This document shows, piece by piece, positions 1-12,784 of a DNA stretch of 64,000 nt. Source of the stretch: Prionace glauca. Taxonomy: Eukaryota > Chordata > Chondrichthyes > Carcharhiniformes > Carcharhinidae. The notes under the pieces were generated by a model, which made no database searches, was not told the origin of the DNA, and saw only the letters and a list, made by a program, of their open reading frames with translations. Positions within the stretch are counted from its first letter, which is position 1; the number at the start of each line of letters is the position of its first letter. The position numbers and the translations under genes are program-made. The DNA is taken from contig CM075760.1 in the NCBI GenBank assembly GCA_037974335.1, positions 22,801,538 to 22,865,537 on the forward strand, written 5' to 3'.

Positions 1-402
1 AGAAAACCGAAAACTTGCTCCTGTCTCCAACATTTCCGGTGGGCGATGGAGGGGGCCGTCCATCCTGACTGTCTGCCCCTCTACCGCGGCTATGTTCGCG
101 GCTAGGTGTCCCTGGAGAGGGAGCATGCGGTGTCCACAGGCACAGTTGAAGCCTTCGCGCTCGTTGGGCACCGCAGGGCCTGGGGTGCATTATTGACCCA
201 AATAATCACACTATAATTTGATGATTTTAAGTTTCCTTTGTACTTTGATTTTATTCTGCCTGTTCTCCTCTCTTTTGGGGAGCTGCCCCTTTTACTTTGT
301 CCTAATTTAGTTTGTGTTTGTTTATTTGGTTTGACCTTAAAAGAGGCCAACATTTACGGTCAGGGAATGTAGATTTATTTCACCTAAAAGAGGCCAACAT
401 CT
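1..402 (+). other. 5' leader / non-coding first exon region of ZNF-A
   Basis: This stretch resembles 44275-44790, so it is a duplicated ZNF 5' module. It contains two close copies of the phrase AAAAGAGGCCAACAT, near 342 and 388. The second is followed by a donor-like GTGAGT at 403. The same phrase followed by GTAAGT occurs at 22882 upstream of ZNF-Q. I infer a non-coding first exon ending at 402 and spliced to the acceptor at 1395/1396. The promoter lies partly outside the window. Confidence 0.5.
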
Positions 403-526
403 GTGAGTAAAACACTTTCTTTTCTCCCCCTTTCCATTTCTTATTATTTCTAACTTTGTAATATATTACTGTAGCTACATTATATACATCCAGTCATAAA
501 GTCATTGCAGCACAGAAGGAGTCCAT

Positions 527-735
527 TGGGTAACTTGAATCACAGAAGCCCTACAGTGGAGAAGGAGGCCTTTTGGCCCATCAAGTCTGCGCTGTCTCTC
601 CAACAGAGCATTCTTCCCAGGCCCTCTCCCGGATTTATGACAGAATTACCCCACTAATCCCCCCAATCCACACATCCTGAGACACTAAGTGGCAATTGAG
701 CATGGGCAATCAACCTAACCTGTATATCTGACAGA
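527..735 (-). repeat. SINE fragment
   Basis: The sequence carries phrases of a shark SINE (CTACAGTGGAGAAGGAGGCC and AATCAACCTAACCTGTA) that recur at 53013-53250. It lies in the presumed first intron of ZNF-A and is cut at its right end by a Penelope-like tail. Confidence 0.6.
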
Positions 736-845
736 CAGTAAGAAGTCTCACAATACCAGGCTAAAGTCCAACAGGTTTATTTGGTAGCAGAGATGTTCAC
801 CTGATGTGAGAATTCTTACTGCGCCCACCCCAGTCCAATGCAGAC
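736..845 (-). mobile_element. Penelope-like element 3' tail
   Basis: It holds the tail signature GTAAGAAGTCTCACAA followed by AAAGTCCAACAGGTTTATTT, then a short inverted piece (CCCCAGTCCAATGCAGACAT). The same tail is found at 7975, 8972, 23093, 38871 and 43410. Only the terminal part is present. Confidence 0.55.
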
Positions 846-1395
846 ATCTCCACATCATGTTATGGACTGCAGATTGATTCTCTACTGAATGAACCAATCA
901 GTCCTATTCTATTTCTTTGCCAACATTCCTCTGCAAGTTTTATTTTCTTTGAATGCGCGCCCAATTTTATTTTGAAATGATTGAACATTTTCAGTTCCAC
1001 CATCTTCATAGGCAGCGAGTTCCAGATCAGATGCTGTCCCTACCTAAGTATAAATATTCCTCAAATCCCTGCTCTGCTATTATTCAAATAATTTCCTGTT
1101 ATATTACACTTTTATCCTGTATGAGAGACAACTGTCTGGTAGCCTGCATGGAGATTTTCAGCTCTGTGTCCAGGACAGGAAGCAGTGAGCATGGATCTGT
1201 CAATCTGCCTCAATCAGCACCTTCAGGAGAATTGAGAGGGTGAACAGCAGAGTGAGAATAGAGGGAGAGCGTGGAAGGAGATTTACAGCTTTTGGGGAAT
1301 GAGAGAGGAAAGAATGTTACATAGAAACTAGAATTGTCTGTTCTGAATTTCTATTCTGTACTGACACTGATGACTTGTGTAAATTCCTTTGACAG

Positions 1396-1752
1396 GGTAT
1401 CTGAAGGTGAGGATTTACAGACAGAAATCTCAAATCAAACATCACATCAGCATGTGACAGAGTCACTCAATTCATCAGGACCTCAATATCATTGACCTTT
1501 GAATCTAGAAGGAGAAATGTTTCTCTGTTCTGTCTGCTTCAGAAGATGTTAAGCATCAATGTGACTGGAAAAGCAGCAAAACAAACACACCCGAGTGAGA
1601 GTGTTCCAGTGCACTGTGTGTGGAAAGAGCTAAAACCAGTTATACAGCCTGAAAATGCATCACAACATTCACAGCGAGGAGAGACTGTACCTGTGTTCTG
1701 TGTGACATTTAACTGATTGTTTAACCTGGAGAGTCACAAGGACACCCGCACC
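1396..1752 (+). other. leader part of the ZNF-A terminal exon, with eroded fingers
   Basis: A pyrimidine-rich stretch ending in GACAG at 1395 marks the acceptor. The leader contains recognisable but stop-containing finger remains (C-T-V-C-G-K-S, then an I-H-S-G-E-R-like linker near 1680) just before the functional start. The same leader precedes ZNF-C, E, L and N. Confidence 0.6.
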
Positions 1753-2514
1753 ATGGAGAAACCGTGGAAATGTGCGGACTGTGGGAAAGGATTCAGTTTT
1801 CCATCTCAGCTGGAAATTCATCGGCGCAGTCACTCTGGGGAGAGACCGTTCACCTGCTCTGTGTGTGGGAAGGGATACACTCAAATAATTGATTTACAGA
1901 GACACCAGCGAGTTCACACTGGGGAAAGGCCATTCACTTGCTCTGAGTGTGGGAAAGGATTCACTCGGTTATCCAGTCTGCAGAGACACCAGCGATTTCA
2001 CACTGGAGAGAGACCTTTCATCTGCTCTGTGTGTGGGAAGGGGTTCACTCAGTTAATTGATTTGCAGAGCCATCAGCGAGTTCACACTGGGGAGAGGCCG
2101 TTCACCTGCTCTGAGTGTGGGAAAGGATTCAGTGTGGCATCAGGCCTGCGGAGACACCAGTTAGTTCACACTGGGGAGAGGCCGTTCACTTGCTGTGTGT
2201 GTGGGAAAGGTTTCAGTCAGTTGCCCTACTTGCTGAGGCACAATGTCATTCACACCCAGGAGAGACCCTTTAAATGCTCCGACTGTGGGAGGGATTTCAA
2301 AAGCTCTCAGCTAATGATGTCCCACCAGCGAGTTCACACTGAGGAGAGACCGTTCAGCTGCTCTCACTGCACAAAGAGATTCAGATCATCATCTTCCCTG
2401 CGGACACACCAGCGAGTTCACACTGGGGAGAGACCGTTCACCTGCACTGTGTGTGGGACGGGATTCACTCAGTCATCCCGACTGCAGAAACACCAGCGAG
2501 TTCACAAGTCGTAG
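1753..2514 (+). CDS. ZNF-A: nine-finger C2H2 zinc-finger protein
   Basis: The 253-residue protein starts at an ATG in CACCATGG context and opens with M-E-K-P-W-K-C, the start shared with ZNF-C, E and L. It consists of nine tandem C2H2 fingers of the form CxxC-x12-HxxxH, joined by TGERPF-type linkers (TEERPF and TQERPF in places), and ends two residues after the last H-K. Such proteins are nuclear and bind DNA, each finger reading about three bases. No KRAB, SCAN or BTB domain is visible. Finger helices include QIIDLQR, RLSSLQR, QLIDLQS and VASGLRR, so target contacts differ between fingers. The frame is intact. An in-frame TTG at 1717 is possible but the ATG is preferred. A LINE lies immediately downstream, so the 3' UTR is largely transposon-derived. 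The DNA target is unknown. Confidence 0.85.
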   Translation: MEKPWKCADCGKGFSFPSQLEIHRRSHSGERPFTCSVCGKGYTQIIDLQRHQRVHTGERPFTCSECGKGFTRLSSLQRHQRFHTGERPFICSVCGKGFTQLIDLQSHQRVHTGERPFTCSECGKGFSVASGLRRHQLVHTGERPFTCCVCGKGFSQLPYLLRHNVIHTQERPFKCSDCGRDFKSSQLMMSHQRVHTEERPFSCSHCTKRFRSSSSLRTHQRVHTGERPFTCTVCGTGFTQSSRLQKHQRVHKS

Positions 2515-2555
2515 TCATACAATACAGGAGACCTTTCAGCCCATCAAGTTTGCAC
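2515..2555 (-). repeat. left piece of an interspersed repeat split by a LINE
   Basis: The sequence resembles the 5' part of a repeat that resumes at 3584. The break is marked by AAAAC on both sides. Confidence 0.45.
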
Positions 2556-3583
2556 TGACAAAACAGAGGTCAGTCACCAGTGGGGTGCCCCAGGGATCTG
2601 TTCTGGGACCCTTGTTGTTTGTCATTTTCATAAATGACCTGGATGAGGAAGTGGAGGGATGGGTTAGCAAGTTCGCTGATGACACGAAGGTCGGCGGTGT
2701 TGTGGATGGTCTGGAAGGATGTCAAAAGTTGCAGCAGGACATAGATAGGATGCAGGAATGGGCGGAGAAGTGGCAGATGGACTTCAACGCGGATAAATGT
2801 GTAGTAGTCCATTTCGGCAGAACCAACGGGATGAACGAGTACACTATTAAGGGCAGGGGTCTTAGTAGCGTTGAAGAGCAGAAGGATCTCGGGGTCCGGG
2901 TTCACAGGACTCTTAAATCGGCCTCGCAGGTGGAGGAGGTGGTCAAGAAGGCGTATGGTGTACTGGCCTTCATTAATCGAGGGATTGAGTTTAGGAGTCG
3001 GGAGGTAATGCTGCAACTTTACAGGACCCTCGTCAGGCCTCATTTGGAGTACTGTGCGCAGTTCTGGTCGCCTCACTATAGGAAAGACGTAGAAGCTATT
3101 GAAAGGGTGCAGAGGAGATTTACAAGGATGTTGCCTGGACTGGGAGGCATGCCTTATGAAGATAGGTTGAGGGAGCTGGGACTCTTTTCCCTGGAGAGGC
3201 GAAGGTTGAGAGGCGACCTGATAGAAGTTTATAAAATGTTGAGAGGAATAGATAGGGTGGACTCTCAGAGGCTATTTCCCCGGGTTGAAATGGTCGCTAC
3301 GAGAGGACACAGATTTAAGGTGCGGGGAGGGAAGTACAGAGGTGATGTTAGGGGTAAGTTTTTCACTCAGAGGGTAGTGAGTGATTGGAATCGGCTGCCG
3401 TCGTCGGTGGTGGAGGCGAACTCGCTGGGGTCTTTTAAAAGACTTCTGGATGAGTATATGGGGTTTAATGGGATTGGGGGTTATAGATAGGTCTATAGAT
3501 TGGTGGGGTTGATGCGATCGGCGCAACTCGAGGGCCGAAGGGCCTGTTTGTGCTGTAATGTTCTATGTTCTATGTTCTAAAAC
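2556..3583 (+). mobile_element. 5'-truncated CR1-like LINE (RT C-terminal part)
   Basis: The open frame continues to 3490 and encodes the reverse transcriptase segment [12 protein letters not shown] and the catalytic F-A-D-D-T-K, followed by the CR1-type C-terminal region. The 3' UTR has GGGCCGAAGGGCCTGTTTGT and a terminal (TATGTTC)n tail. The 5' half is missing, which is typical of dead-on-arrival insertions. A short AAAAC duplication flanks it. The visible part of the frame is unbroken, so the copy is fairly young. Confidence 0.85.
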
Positions 3584-3785
3584 TATACTAAATTTACATT
3601 AATCCATTTTTCAGCACTTCGCTTATAGAGTTTGAACTGTCAAAACATTCAAGTGCTTGTCAATGTGCTTTTTAAAGGTTGTGAGGTTTCCTGCCTCTAC
3701 TACCCTCCCAGTGAATTCCAGATTCCCATCACAGTCTGGGTGAAAACATTTTTCCTCACACCCCCCAAAACCTAAGCAATAGGGG
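3584..3785 (-). repeat. right piece of the same split repeat (LINE-derived)
   Basis: It continues the 2515-2555 repeat. It includes GTGAGGTTTCCTGCCTCTAC and CTGGGTGAAAACATTTTTCC, which read on the minus strand as the degraded C-terminal end of a CR1-like LINE. Confidence 0.5.
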
Positions 3786-5229
3786 AAGGAAGTCTCTGGA
3801 CAAATTAAATCCCATTGTGTCAGAGGATAAAATGAAATTGGCTGAAGTAAATGACAAACGTAATTAATGATTTTTTTATATGGAAAATGATTGCGTCACA
3901 CCTAATGAAAGGTGGGAGAATTTGACGTGAAGAATGTACAATTGATCTGTCTAAGCATTCTACGTCAGAGTTATTGCAGAGATCAGGATGCTTCTCTTCG
4001 AGTTATTAAACTGTCCAATAATGTTTCCCTTCGATCGTTGGTCAAATAAAATATATCTTTAAACTGGGACACTGGCTTTCGTGAGTCTTTGTATTGTCTG
4101 AAGGTTTTGGCAATACCTGGTCTCCAGTGGTAAAGCACCCAGTGTGTTCGGGGGCAATGAACTCAAAAGAATCATTCAACCCTCAAGGATTTAATCAACA
4201 GTTTATTGAGTTACCATTACCACCTGTTAGATTTTTGTTCTTTATCTGGGGTTGAGGTGACAACGAGAGAATTCTCAGTTATTCCAAATTCCTCCAGGCT
4301 ACATTTAAAATTTCCAGATTTAACTGGTTTGAATAAATCCACAATTATTAATTAAAATAGACACGAGTTTCCGAGTGATTTAAAAATAAATCAACTGACT
4401 GCTGAAAAGGTTAACTTTTCTACAGAGCCTAAAGGGGTGGGGAGTGAGCAGAAAAAACTTGGCAGGCAATTATGGCACTTTACATGATTTAAAAAAAAAC
4501 TTTTCTAACAACAAAACAAAATTGATTTTAAACTTCATCCATTCATTTTTTGTTACATTCTTCAACCTAATTATTGTAATTTGATCAGTTATTGTTAGGG
4601 ATGGGTAACTTCTGTGCTTTATAAACTGATTCACTCATTTTGTTAATTCTACATGGGCTTGGAGAATCAGCAGCCAGACTTCTTCATTCTTACCCTTTTT
4701 TACCTCTCCCACCACTCCCTCTGTTTTGGGGGAGGTTTGTGGGGATTCCAAATCTCATTTTATCATAAAAGTGAAATACTGCGGATGCTGGAAAATCTCT
4801 GCAGGTCTGACAGCATCTGTGGAGAAAGAATAGAATCAATGTCTCGAGTCTGGATGACCCTTTATCAGAGCTCTTATGAAGTGTCATCCAGACTCGAAAC
4901 GGCTCTATTCTCGAACCATTTTATCAATAGGTTTTGTGTTCTTAGTTTCCAAATGGCAGGTAAGAGACCTGTCCAGTACCCACTCGAGCTCTGATTTTTC
5001 ACTGGCCATGATGGGGTAAGATAATAACCTTTCGGATCTACTCTCAGAGGGTCCGCTTTTCAGTCCTGTGCTATTTGGAGTATACTATCACTTCACTGAC
5101 TATCGGGTCACAAATCAGTCACAGATTTTAATCACAAATTTAGGATAAATTAATTTAAACAATGCCTGAGAATGCTTCTTAATTTCTTATCCAACTACCT
5201 ACCACTGTTTGTTGATTGGTCAGACCCCC
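3786..5229. other. AT-rich intergenic stretch; one repeat with a hairpin
   Basis: No gene is visible. At 4766-4915 lies a repeat with GCGGATGCTGGAAAATCTCT. Its second part forms a hairpin: CGAGTCTGGATGACC near 4845 and its complement near 4884. The rest is A+T-rich sequence with no structure I can name. Confidence 0.5.
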
Positions 5230-6350
5230 CTTTTTACAGATTTGGGTATCTCAACCGCTGAACACCAGCCGGTCCTGGGATAAGTTTAATTCCAACTCAT
5301 TCCCAGTAAATATTCTCACCAGGTCCTCCATGGGGGCCCTGCTCAGCAGCTTTAATGGTCGGTAATTGCAGAAACTGAGCTGTCACAGGAATGTGGTCAA
5401 GACAGTCCAGTCACATAATCCTCACATTCAATCTGCACACCTTCCATTATAACAGAATATGTATCTGTCTGTAGCTGCCTCGGCCATGGTCAACCCCAAC
5501 ACTGCCTTCTTGAACTGCTACAATGCCTTGTAAATACACCCACAGTGCTGTTAGGGAGTGATTTCCAGCTCCACATTCCAGATTTTCACTCACTGGAGGA
5601 GGTTAACAGATTGATATATTCCATTCAACCACACCCAAGCTGAGTTATGCCAATTTCATTATTGTCCAGACTAATATATTCACAATATCTTTAAAACAGA
5701 AATTCAACATTCCCATTTGATTTCAGGTACTAACATATTCTGTTAGTTTGTTCTTTATTGTCGATGTCAGGCTGGGGTTGTTCCCCTTGGAGCAAAGGAG
5801 GTTGAGAGGAGATTTGAACGAGATGGACAAGATTCTGACAGGTTTAGACAAAGTGGACAAAGAAAATCTGTTCCCATTCGCTGATGGGACAAGGACGAGG
5901 GGGACACAGATTTAAAGTTTTGGATCAGAGATGTAGGGGGAGGAATGTGAGGAAGAATATTTTGATGCAGCGAATGGTAATGACCTGGAACTCACTGCCT
6001 ACGAGGCTGGAGGAAATGGAGACACTAAACAATTACAAAGGAAACTGGATGTGCATTTATTTTTGGCGGGGGGGGAGGTTTCAAACAGAAATATTGACTA
6101 AATATCTCTAAACTTCCTAACACCCTGTCACTCTGTGATCCTTGTGAAATTTAAAACCAGGTATTCGCGACAAGACTCAAAGAGCATCAGCCCACTGGAG
6201 GCAAAGTCGTGAGACCGGCCAGTCCAGCAGAAAGAAACCCTCTGACCCTCCCCATTGACTAACTATGAGAATGAACAAAATGCAGTCCTGGACGTAATTG
6301 AGAGCAAAAACAATAACAGCAGAATCCAATCTCTGTGAACTTGTTGGTGC
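5230..6350 (-). repeat. 3' flank of ZNF-C, inverted duplicate of 20720-22060
   Basis: This block matches, in reverse orientation, the sequence downstream of ZNF-L. It includes the passage with CACCAGCCGGTCCTGGGA, a CR1-like fragment, and the 3' UTR phrase GAGACCGGCCAGTCCAGCAG. A repeat fragment lies near 5465-5590. It records duplication of the gene together with its flank. Confidence 0.65.
5758..6065 (+). mobile_element. CR1-like LINE fragment
   Basis: It carries decayed RT C-terminal coding sequence (GGAGCAAAGGAGGTTGAGAG, then TGGAACTCACTGCCTACGAG). The same fragment occurs inverted at 21190-21525, so it was inserted before the ZNF-C/ZNF-L duplication. Confidence 0.65.
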
Positions 6351-6427
6351 CTCAGCAGCTGTGATAAAATTCTGAGCTCTTTTTATACACTGAGCAGGTT
6401 TCTCCCCAGTGTAACCTCACTGATGTC

Positions 6428-7414
6428 TCAGCAGGTGGGATAACTGAGTGAATTCCTTCCCACACTGAGAGCAGGTGAACGGCCTCTCCCCATGTGAACT
6501 CGCTGGTGTCTCTGCAGGTTGGATAACTGACTGAAACCCTTCCCACACTGAGAGCAGGTAAACGGCTTCTCCCCAGTGTGAACTCGCTGGTGTGTCCGCA
6601 GGTGGAATTGTCGAGTGAATCCCTTCCCACACTGAGAGCAGGTGAACGGCTTCTCCCCAGTATGAACATGCTGGTGTCTCTGCAGTCTGGACAATTGAGT
6701 GAATCCTTCCCCACACTGAGAGCAGGTGAACGGTCTCTCCCCAGTATGAACTCGCTGGTGTGTCTGCAGGCTGGAGAATTGAGTGAATCCCTTCCCACAC
6801 TGAGAGCAGATGAACAGCCTCTCCCCAGTATGAATATGCTGGTGTGTCAGCAGGCTGGACAATTGAATGAATCCCTTCCCACACTGAGAGCAGATGAATG
6901 GCCTCTCCCCAGTGTGAATTTGTTTGTGCCTCTGCAAGGTGGATGACACAGTGAATCTCTTCCCACACTGAGAGCAAGTGAACGGCCTCTCCCCAGTGTG
7001 AATGCGCTGATGTGCCTGCAGGTCGGATAACCGAGTGAATCCCTTCTGACACTGAGAGCAGGTGAATGGCCTCTCCCCAGTGTGAACTCGCTGGTGTGTC
7101 CGCAGATTGGATAACTGGTTGAATCCCTTCCCACACTGAGAGCAGGTGAATGGCCTCTCCCCAGTGTGAATTCGCTGGTGTCTCTGCAAAGTGGATAACA
7201 CAGTGAATCCTTTTCCACACTGAGAGCAGGTGAATGGTCTTTCTCCAGTGTGAACTCGCTTGTGTGACTCCAGGTGGGGGAGTCTAATGAATCCCTCCCC
7301 ACACTGCGAGCAGATGAATGGTCTCTCCCCAGTGTGACTGCGCCGATGAGCATCCAGCAGAGATGGGAATCTGTATCTCTTTCCACAGTCTGCACATTTC
7401 CATGGTTTCTCCAT
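6428..7414 (-). CDS. ZNF-C: C2H2 zinc-finger protein, 11 intact fingers
   Basis: Translation from the ATG at 7414 (CACCATGG context) gives [12 protein letters not shown] followed by eleven C2H2 fingers with TGERPF or TGEKPF linkers. Nearly all fingers after the first have the C-S-Q-C-G-K-G-F signature. A 1-bp deletion in the linker after finger 11 (near 6490, CCCCATGTG where CCCCAGTGTG is usual) shifts the frame. The shifted frame adds about twenty unrelated residues and stops at 6428, while the original frame of a twelfth finger persists downstream without use. The protein is probably still a functional DNA binder. Its closest relatives in the window are ZNF-L and ZNF-E. A CpG-rich block at 8275-8640 is the likely promoter. 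Confidence 0.8.
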   Translation of the reverse strand: MEKPWKCADCGKRYRFPSLLDAHRRSHTGERPFICSQCGEGFIRLPHLESHKRVHTGERPFTCSQCGKGFTVLSTLQRHQRIHTGERPFTCSQCGKGFNQLSNLRTHQRVHTGERPFTCSQCQKGFTRLSDLQAHQRIHTGERPFTCSQCGKRFTVSSTLQRHKQIHTGERPFICSQCGKGFIQLSSLLTHQHIHTGERLFICSQCGKGFTQFSSLQTHQRVHTGERPFTCSQCGEGFTQLSRLQRHQHVHTGEKPFTCSQCGKGFTRQFHLRTHQRVHTGEKPFTCSQCGKGFSQLSNLQRHQRVHMGRGRSPALSVGRNSLSYPTC

Positions 7415-7744
7415 GGTGCAGGCGTCCTTGCCTCTGCCTTGGGTGGACAATCAGTTGAAGGCTCGTCCACACACACAATACATGTACAGTCTCTCCCTGC
7501 TGTGAATGGTGTGATATTTATTCAGGCTGTGTAACTGGTTAAAGCTCTTCAGTCAGTGCACTGGAACACTCTCACTTGAATGTGGAAGTGTGTTGGTGCT
7601 TTTCCAGTCAGACGGGTGTTTGAAATCTTTTCAAATCTCCTTCCAGATTCAATGGTTGATGATATTCAGCTTCCAAGCAACATGACTCTGCCAGATCTAG
7701 ACCTGACTTTTGAAATTTCAGCCTGTGATTCCTCTTTCAATATC
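7415..7744 (-). other. leader of the ZNF-C terminal exon
   Basis: The acceptor TTTTACAG ends at 7745 on the minus strand. The leader contains stop-riddled finger remains (linker-like residues near 7500) as in its paralogues. Confidence 0.55.
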
Positions 7745-7974
7745 CTGTAAAACAAGTTGACGCAAGTCATCAGTGTCAGTACAGGATCGAAATTCAGAAC
7801 AGACAATTCTAGTTTCTATGGAACATTCTTTCTCTCTCATTCCCCAAAAGCTGCAAATCTCCATCCCACACACTCTCCCTCCATTCTCACTCTGCTGTAT
7901 CTAATATTCACCCTCCCAATTCTCCTGAAGTTGATGATTGAGGCTGATTGACTGTCACTGACTCCTGTCCTGGA

Positions 7975-8070
7975 TGTGGACATGTCGGTGTAGGACTGGG
8001 GTTAACACAGTAAGAAGTCTTACAACACCAGGTTAAAGTCCAAAGGTTTATTTGGTAGCAAACGTCACTA
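7975..8070 (-). mobile_element. Penelope-like element 3' tail
   Basis: It carries AGTAAGAAGTCTTACAACAC and GGTTTATTTGGTAGCAAACG. It interrupts sequence that is continuous in the ZNF-L upstream region (18700-18890), so it inserted into the ZNF-C intron or leader after the duplication. Confidence 0.6.
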
Positions 8071-8274
8071 GCTGAAAATCTCCAAGCAGGCTGCCAGATA
8101 GATATGACTGGATTAAAAATGTGTGGAATATACAGACTGGATTCGCTTCCTTACCCTTCAGTTGCTGCAGGTCCCCAGTTTCCCCCAGAATGAGAATAGA
8201 AATGGAAAGGGGGAGACATTGATTTCCTCCCATATGTTGCCCAGAGGAGGAAGTGTCTTCTAAAGCTCATTGGC

Positions 8275-8640
8275 CAACTTCCGTATTGTGACGTCACAAT
8301 CGAGCACTGCCTGAATCAGCCAATAGGAATCACTCCGCGGTGACGTCCTAGGATTTCAGTGCGCACGCCCGGGCACACGAACCCAGGAGCCCCGCCCTCC
8401 TCACTCTCCCCCGCCCCCCGGTCGAGCAAAGGTCATCGAAGCAAAACACAGCGGATTGGACACCAGCTCAGTGCGGCTGGCGGTCAAAGCCCCGCCCACC
8501 GCCACGTGGGTTCGGGTTCAGTCTCCTCATTGTCCTCATGCGGGAGATTGACCAATGGCAACGCGTGGAGGACCGCATGACGCTGGTCCTCCAGCCAATC
8601 AGAGTCTTGTATCAATGTCCGCGCGGAGCTTCCTGTGGAC
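8275..8640. promoter_or_regulatory. CpG-rich, possibly bidirectional ZNF promoter
   Basis: The block has a TGACGTCA CRE-like site near 8289, a second TGACG, several CCAAT boxes (both strands), GC boxes (CCCCGCCC) and an inverted repeat GGAGGACC (8567-8574) ... GGTCCTCC (8585-8592). The same module is at 22390-22830, where it lies upstream of ZNF-Q on the + strand. Here it lies upstream of ZNF-C on the minus strand, so the module may fire both ways. Its + side is cut by a LINE fragment. Confidence 0.6.
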
Positions 8641-8644
8641 ATGA

Positions 8645-8970
8645 ATGTGGGGGTTCGATAAGTAAGTTTGCTGATGATAGAAAAATTGGTGTTGTGGTCA
8701 ATAGTGAAGAGGAAAGCCTTGGGTTACAGGACGGTATGACTGGCTGGTTAGATGGACATTTAACCCCGAAATGTCTGAGGTGATGCATTTTGGAAGAACT
8801 ACAGGGCAGGGAATACACAATGAACAATAGGACACCAGGAAGTACAGAGGGCCAGAGGGATCTTGGGGTGCATGTCCATCGGATCCTGAAGACAGCAGGA
8901 CCAGACTGATAAAGTGGTTAAGAACAGATATGGGATACTTATCTTTTTTAGCTAAGGCATCAAATATTCC
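8645..8970 (+). mobile_element. diverged CR1-like LINE fragment
   Basis: RT remains are visible (AGTAAGTTTGCTGATGATAG, then GAGGTGATGCATTTTGGAAG and GATCTTGGGGTGCATGT). Many indels show it is older than the copies at 13348 or 17387. Confidence 0.65.
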
Positions 8971-8971
8971 A

Positions 8972-9535
8972 ATAGTAAGAAGTCTTACAACACCAGGTTA
9001 ATGTCCAACAGGTTTATTTAATAGCAAACACCATTAGCTTTTGCTTGCTGCTCCTTCGTCAGGTGATTGGGAGATCTTTTCACAAATAGAGCATACAGAG
9101 ACACAAACTCAATCACAGAATAGTGATTGAAACACCAGACTTTACGGCTTAAAGGTACAATGTAAGTGGAGAGAGCATGAGCACAAGTTAAAAAGATGTG
9201 TATTGTCTCCAGACAGACTGTTTGTGAGATTTTGCAAGTCCAGGAAAGTCATGGGGGTTACAGATAGTGTGACATGAACCCAAGATCCCAGTTGAGGCCA
9301 TCCTCATGTGTGCGGAACTTGGCTATCAGTCTCTGCTCAGCGACTCTGCATTATCGTGCATCGTGAAGGATGACTTGGAGAACACTAACCCGAAGACCAG
9401 AAGCCAAATGTCCATGACTGCTGAAGTGTTCCCCAACAGGAAGAGAACAGTCTTGCCTGGTGATTGTCAAGCGGTGTTCATTCATCCGTTGATGTAGCGT
9501 CTGCATGGTCTCCCCAATGTACCATACCATGGTTG
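8972..9535 (-). mobile_element. Penelope-like element fragment with GIY-YIG remnant
   Basis: On the minus strand it encodes W-Y-I-G-E-T-M-Q-T-L-H-Q-R-M-N-E-H, the start of a GIY-YIG endonuclease-like domain, then G-H-L-A-S-G-L-R-V-S-V-L-Q and a degraded D-L-G-F-M-like end. A tail with AGTAAGAAGTCTTACAACAC follows. GIY-YIG endonucleases are typical of Penelope-like retroelements. No reverse transcriptase part is present. Confidence 0.6.
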
Positions 9536-9660
9536 TGAGACCGGCCAGCCCAGCAGAAATACTCTGATCCTCCCCATTGACCAACTGTGAAAATGAACAA
9601 AATGCAGCCCTGGATGTAATTGAGAGCTGAAACAGTAACAGCAGAATCCAACCCTGAATA

Positions 9661-10914
<1,254 letters not shown>

Positions 10915-11029
10915 CTGTAAAACAAGTTGACACAAGTCATCAGTGTCAGTACAGGATAGAAATCCAGAACAGACAATTCTAGTTTCTAAGGACATTTGTT
11001 CCTCTCTTCTTCCCCACTGAGAATGAGCA

Positions 11030-12784
11030 AAAGACAACAAGAAGTGAAGTTTGTGGGGTGTGACAGTGAGGGGGTGGGAAGAGACACAGGATCTGGGGGA
11101 GGGTGAGGGGAGGGCGTGGGAGTAGTCTCTCGTGTGGAGTCAGTGCCGAACTCCCAGTTTCTGGAGAAAAGTTTCAGGAAGCCAACAATGGTGTAACTGA
11201 TTGATAAAAATAAATCAATGTTGGGAGGGTGATTTTAGAAAGTCTCTCCCTAAGGGGATGGACACAGCTTGTTACCAGGTTAAAGAGGGGAGTTCAGCTC
11301 TTTCCAGGGACTGGAGGAGGGGGAGGTGGGGTGGGATGGGGTTGGGGGGGGGGGGGTGTTTCCAGACTCTGTCCTTTCCCCCGGCTCTCGGATGAACCAG
11401 TTCTGGTTAGATTGTGGGCTGGGGGAGGCCTGGAGCCGGAAACCCTGGGGTTAAAATATCCCGGCTTTGTAATTAGTCACAAACAGGTTAACCCTTTGGT
11501 GGGTGGCAAAGCGTAAATTAAATGTCTGTAAAATCAAACTGTCTATTGGTTGTGTGTGTTTGAGAGTTAGTTTTAAAACCATTGGTCCAATTGAAAGCCT
11601 GTTTTGCTGCTGGGATTCTGGCTGCTGCTTTGGACACAAATGTTGTAAAGTTGTCTTCTGCAGCCTGCTTTCTGCAGTTTAAAATCCCAAAGACACAGGC
11701 TTTCTAAAGACTCAATGCTGGATGATTTATTTTAGTTTTCTCAGCATTTCTTTTCAATATTTATATTGGGCAAACACCACATTTTTTATCTAATATATGC
11801 AACTTCATTGCAATATTCGATGGGGGTGGGGGAGAGGGGGGGAGAGAGACACAGACAGGCGGGGAGAGAGATGGAGAGAGAAAGAGACATGGGAAAAAGG
11901 CGGGGCAGAGTGAGGGGAAAATAGGAAAAGACAGCAAAAGGTGAGGCTTGTGTGGGTTGCGGTGAGGGAGTGAGGAGAGATACAGAATCTGGGGGTGGGG
12001 TCTCGTGTGGAGAGGGAGAGAGAGGAAGATGTCTGATTCCCTTATTTCCCACTCACTTGACCCCAATCCTGACAATATTACTTTGTATCTGGCCCTGTTC
12101 GGGCTGTGAATATGTGGGATCTTGCTGTGCACTCATGCTCTGTGTTTCTCCCCCCCCCCCACATTTCTCGGTCTGTGACTATGCCCCACAATTTAAATGT
12201 AAAAAAGATGGAGGGGAAGAAGGAGGGTGGGGTAGCAGAGAGAAACAGGGTGAATAGAGAAGGGGTGGGGCGTGTCGGGGGTTCAGTGAACGGGGGTTGG
12301 GGACAGAGACAGAGGTTCTGAGGGTGGGGGTGTCGTCCTGCAGTGTGAGATTCCTTGTGGGATCCGGATTGTAACAATCTCAGTCTCTCTCTCTCTCTCT
12401 CTCCCTCTCACTGTAAAGCACTCAGGAGGGAGAGGGAGCTGAAATTCAAATTCCTGAGCCTGGGGGAAAGGCTTAGTCTCAATCCCAGAGTCCTGCTTGT
12501 GTTTTTAGACAGGGCGCTGGGATTTGTGGGTGTGGATGGAGAGGATTGTTCTGGTTAACTGGGGAGAGGGAGATTTGTTCTTTCTAGCTGAGGTATAATG
12601 CAGCCTCTGTGACTAGGCCTCACTTCAAGGACTAATTCTCAGGAGCACTTTTGCATTCCCCAACAGGGTTTAAGCAGCTGGATTCAGTGGTTCAATAAAC
12701 TGTGCAGCAGCCACTTCAGGATGGGAGTGTGGATTTTCGTGCTCTCCCTCTCTCATTTCTCTTTTGATTGTGAGGTTTTATTTT
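11030..12784. other. G/A-rich intergenic sequence
   Basis: No convincing gene is present. The + strand is strongly purine-rich, with a run of about ten G near 11345, GA-rich tracts at 11820-11950 and a (CT)n tract near 12380. The open frames here are products of the low complexity. Confidence 0.5.

Noticed and set aside
1492-1716. Separate small gene before ZNF-A
   Set aside because: The frame runs across the ZNF leader and ends before the finger start. It has no conserved counterpart in the paralogous leaders.
8359-8783. Small open frames in the CpG-rich promoter block
   Set aside because: They are composition-driven and not shared with the paralogous promoter at 22390.
11229-12558. Small frames in the purine-rich stretch
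   Set aside because: Low-complexity translation without domain, start context or paralogue.
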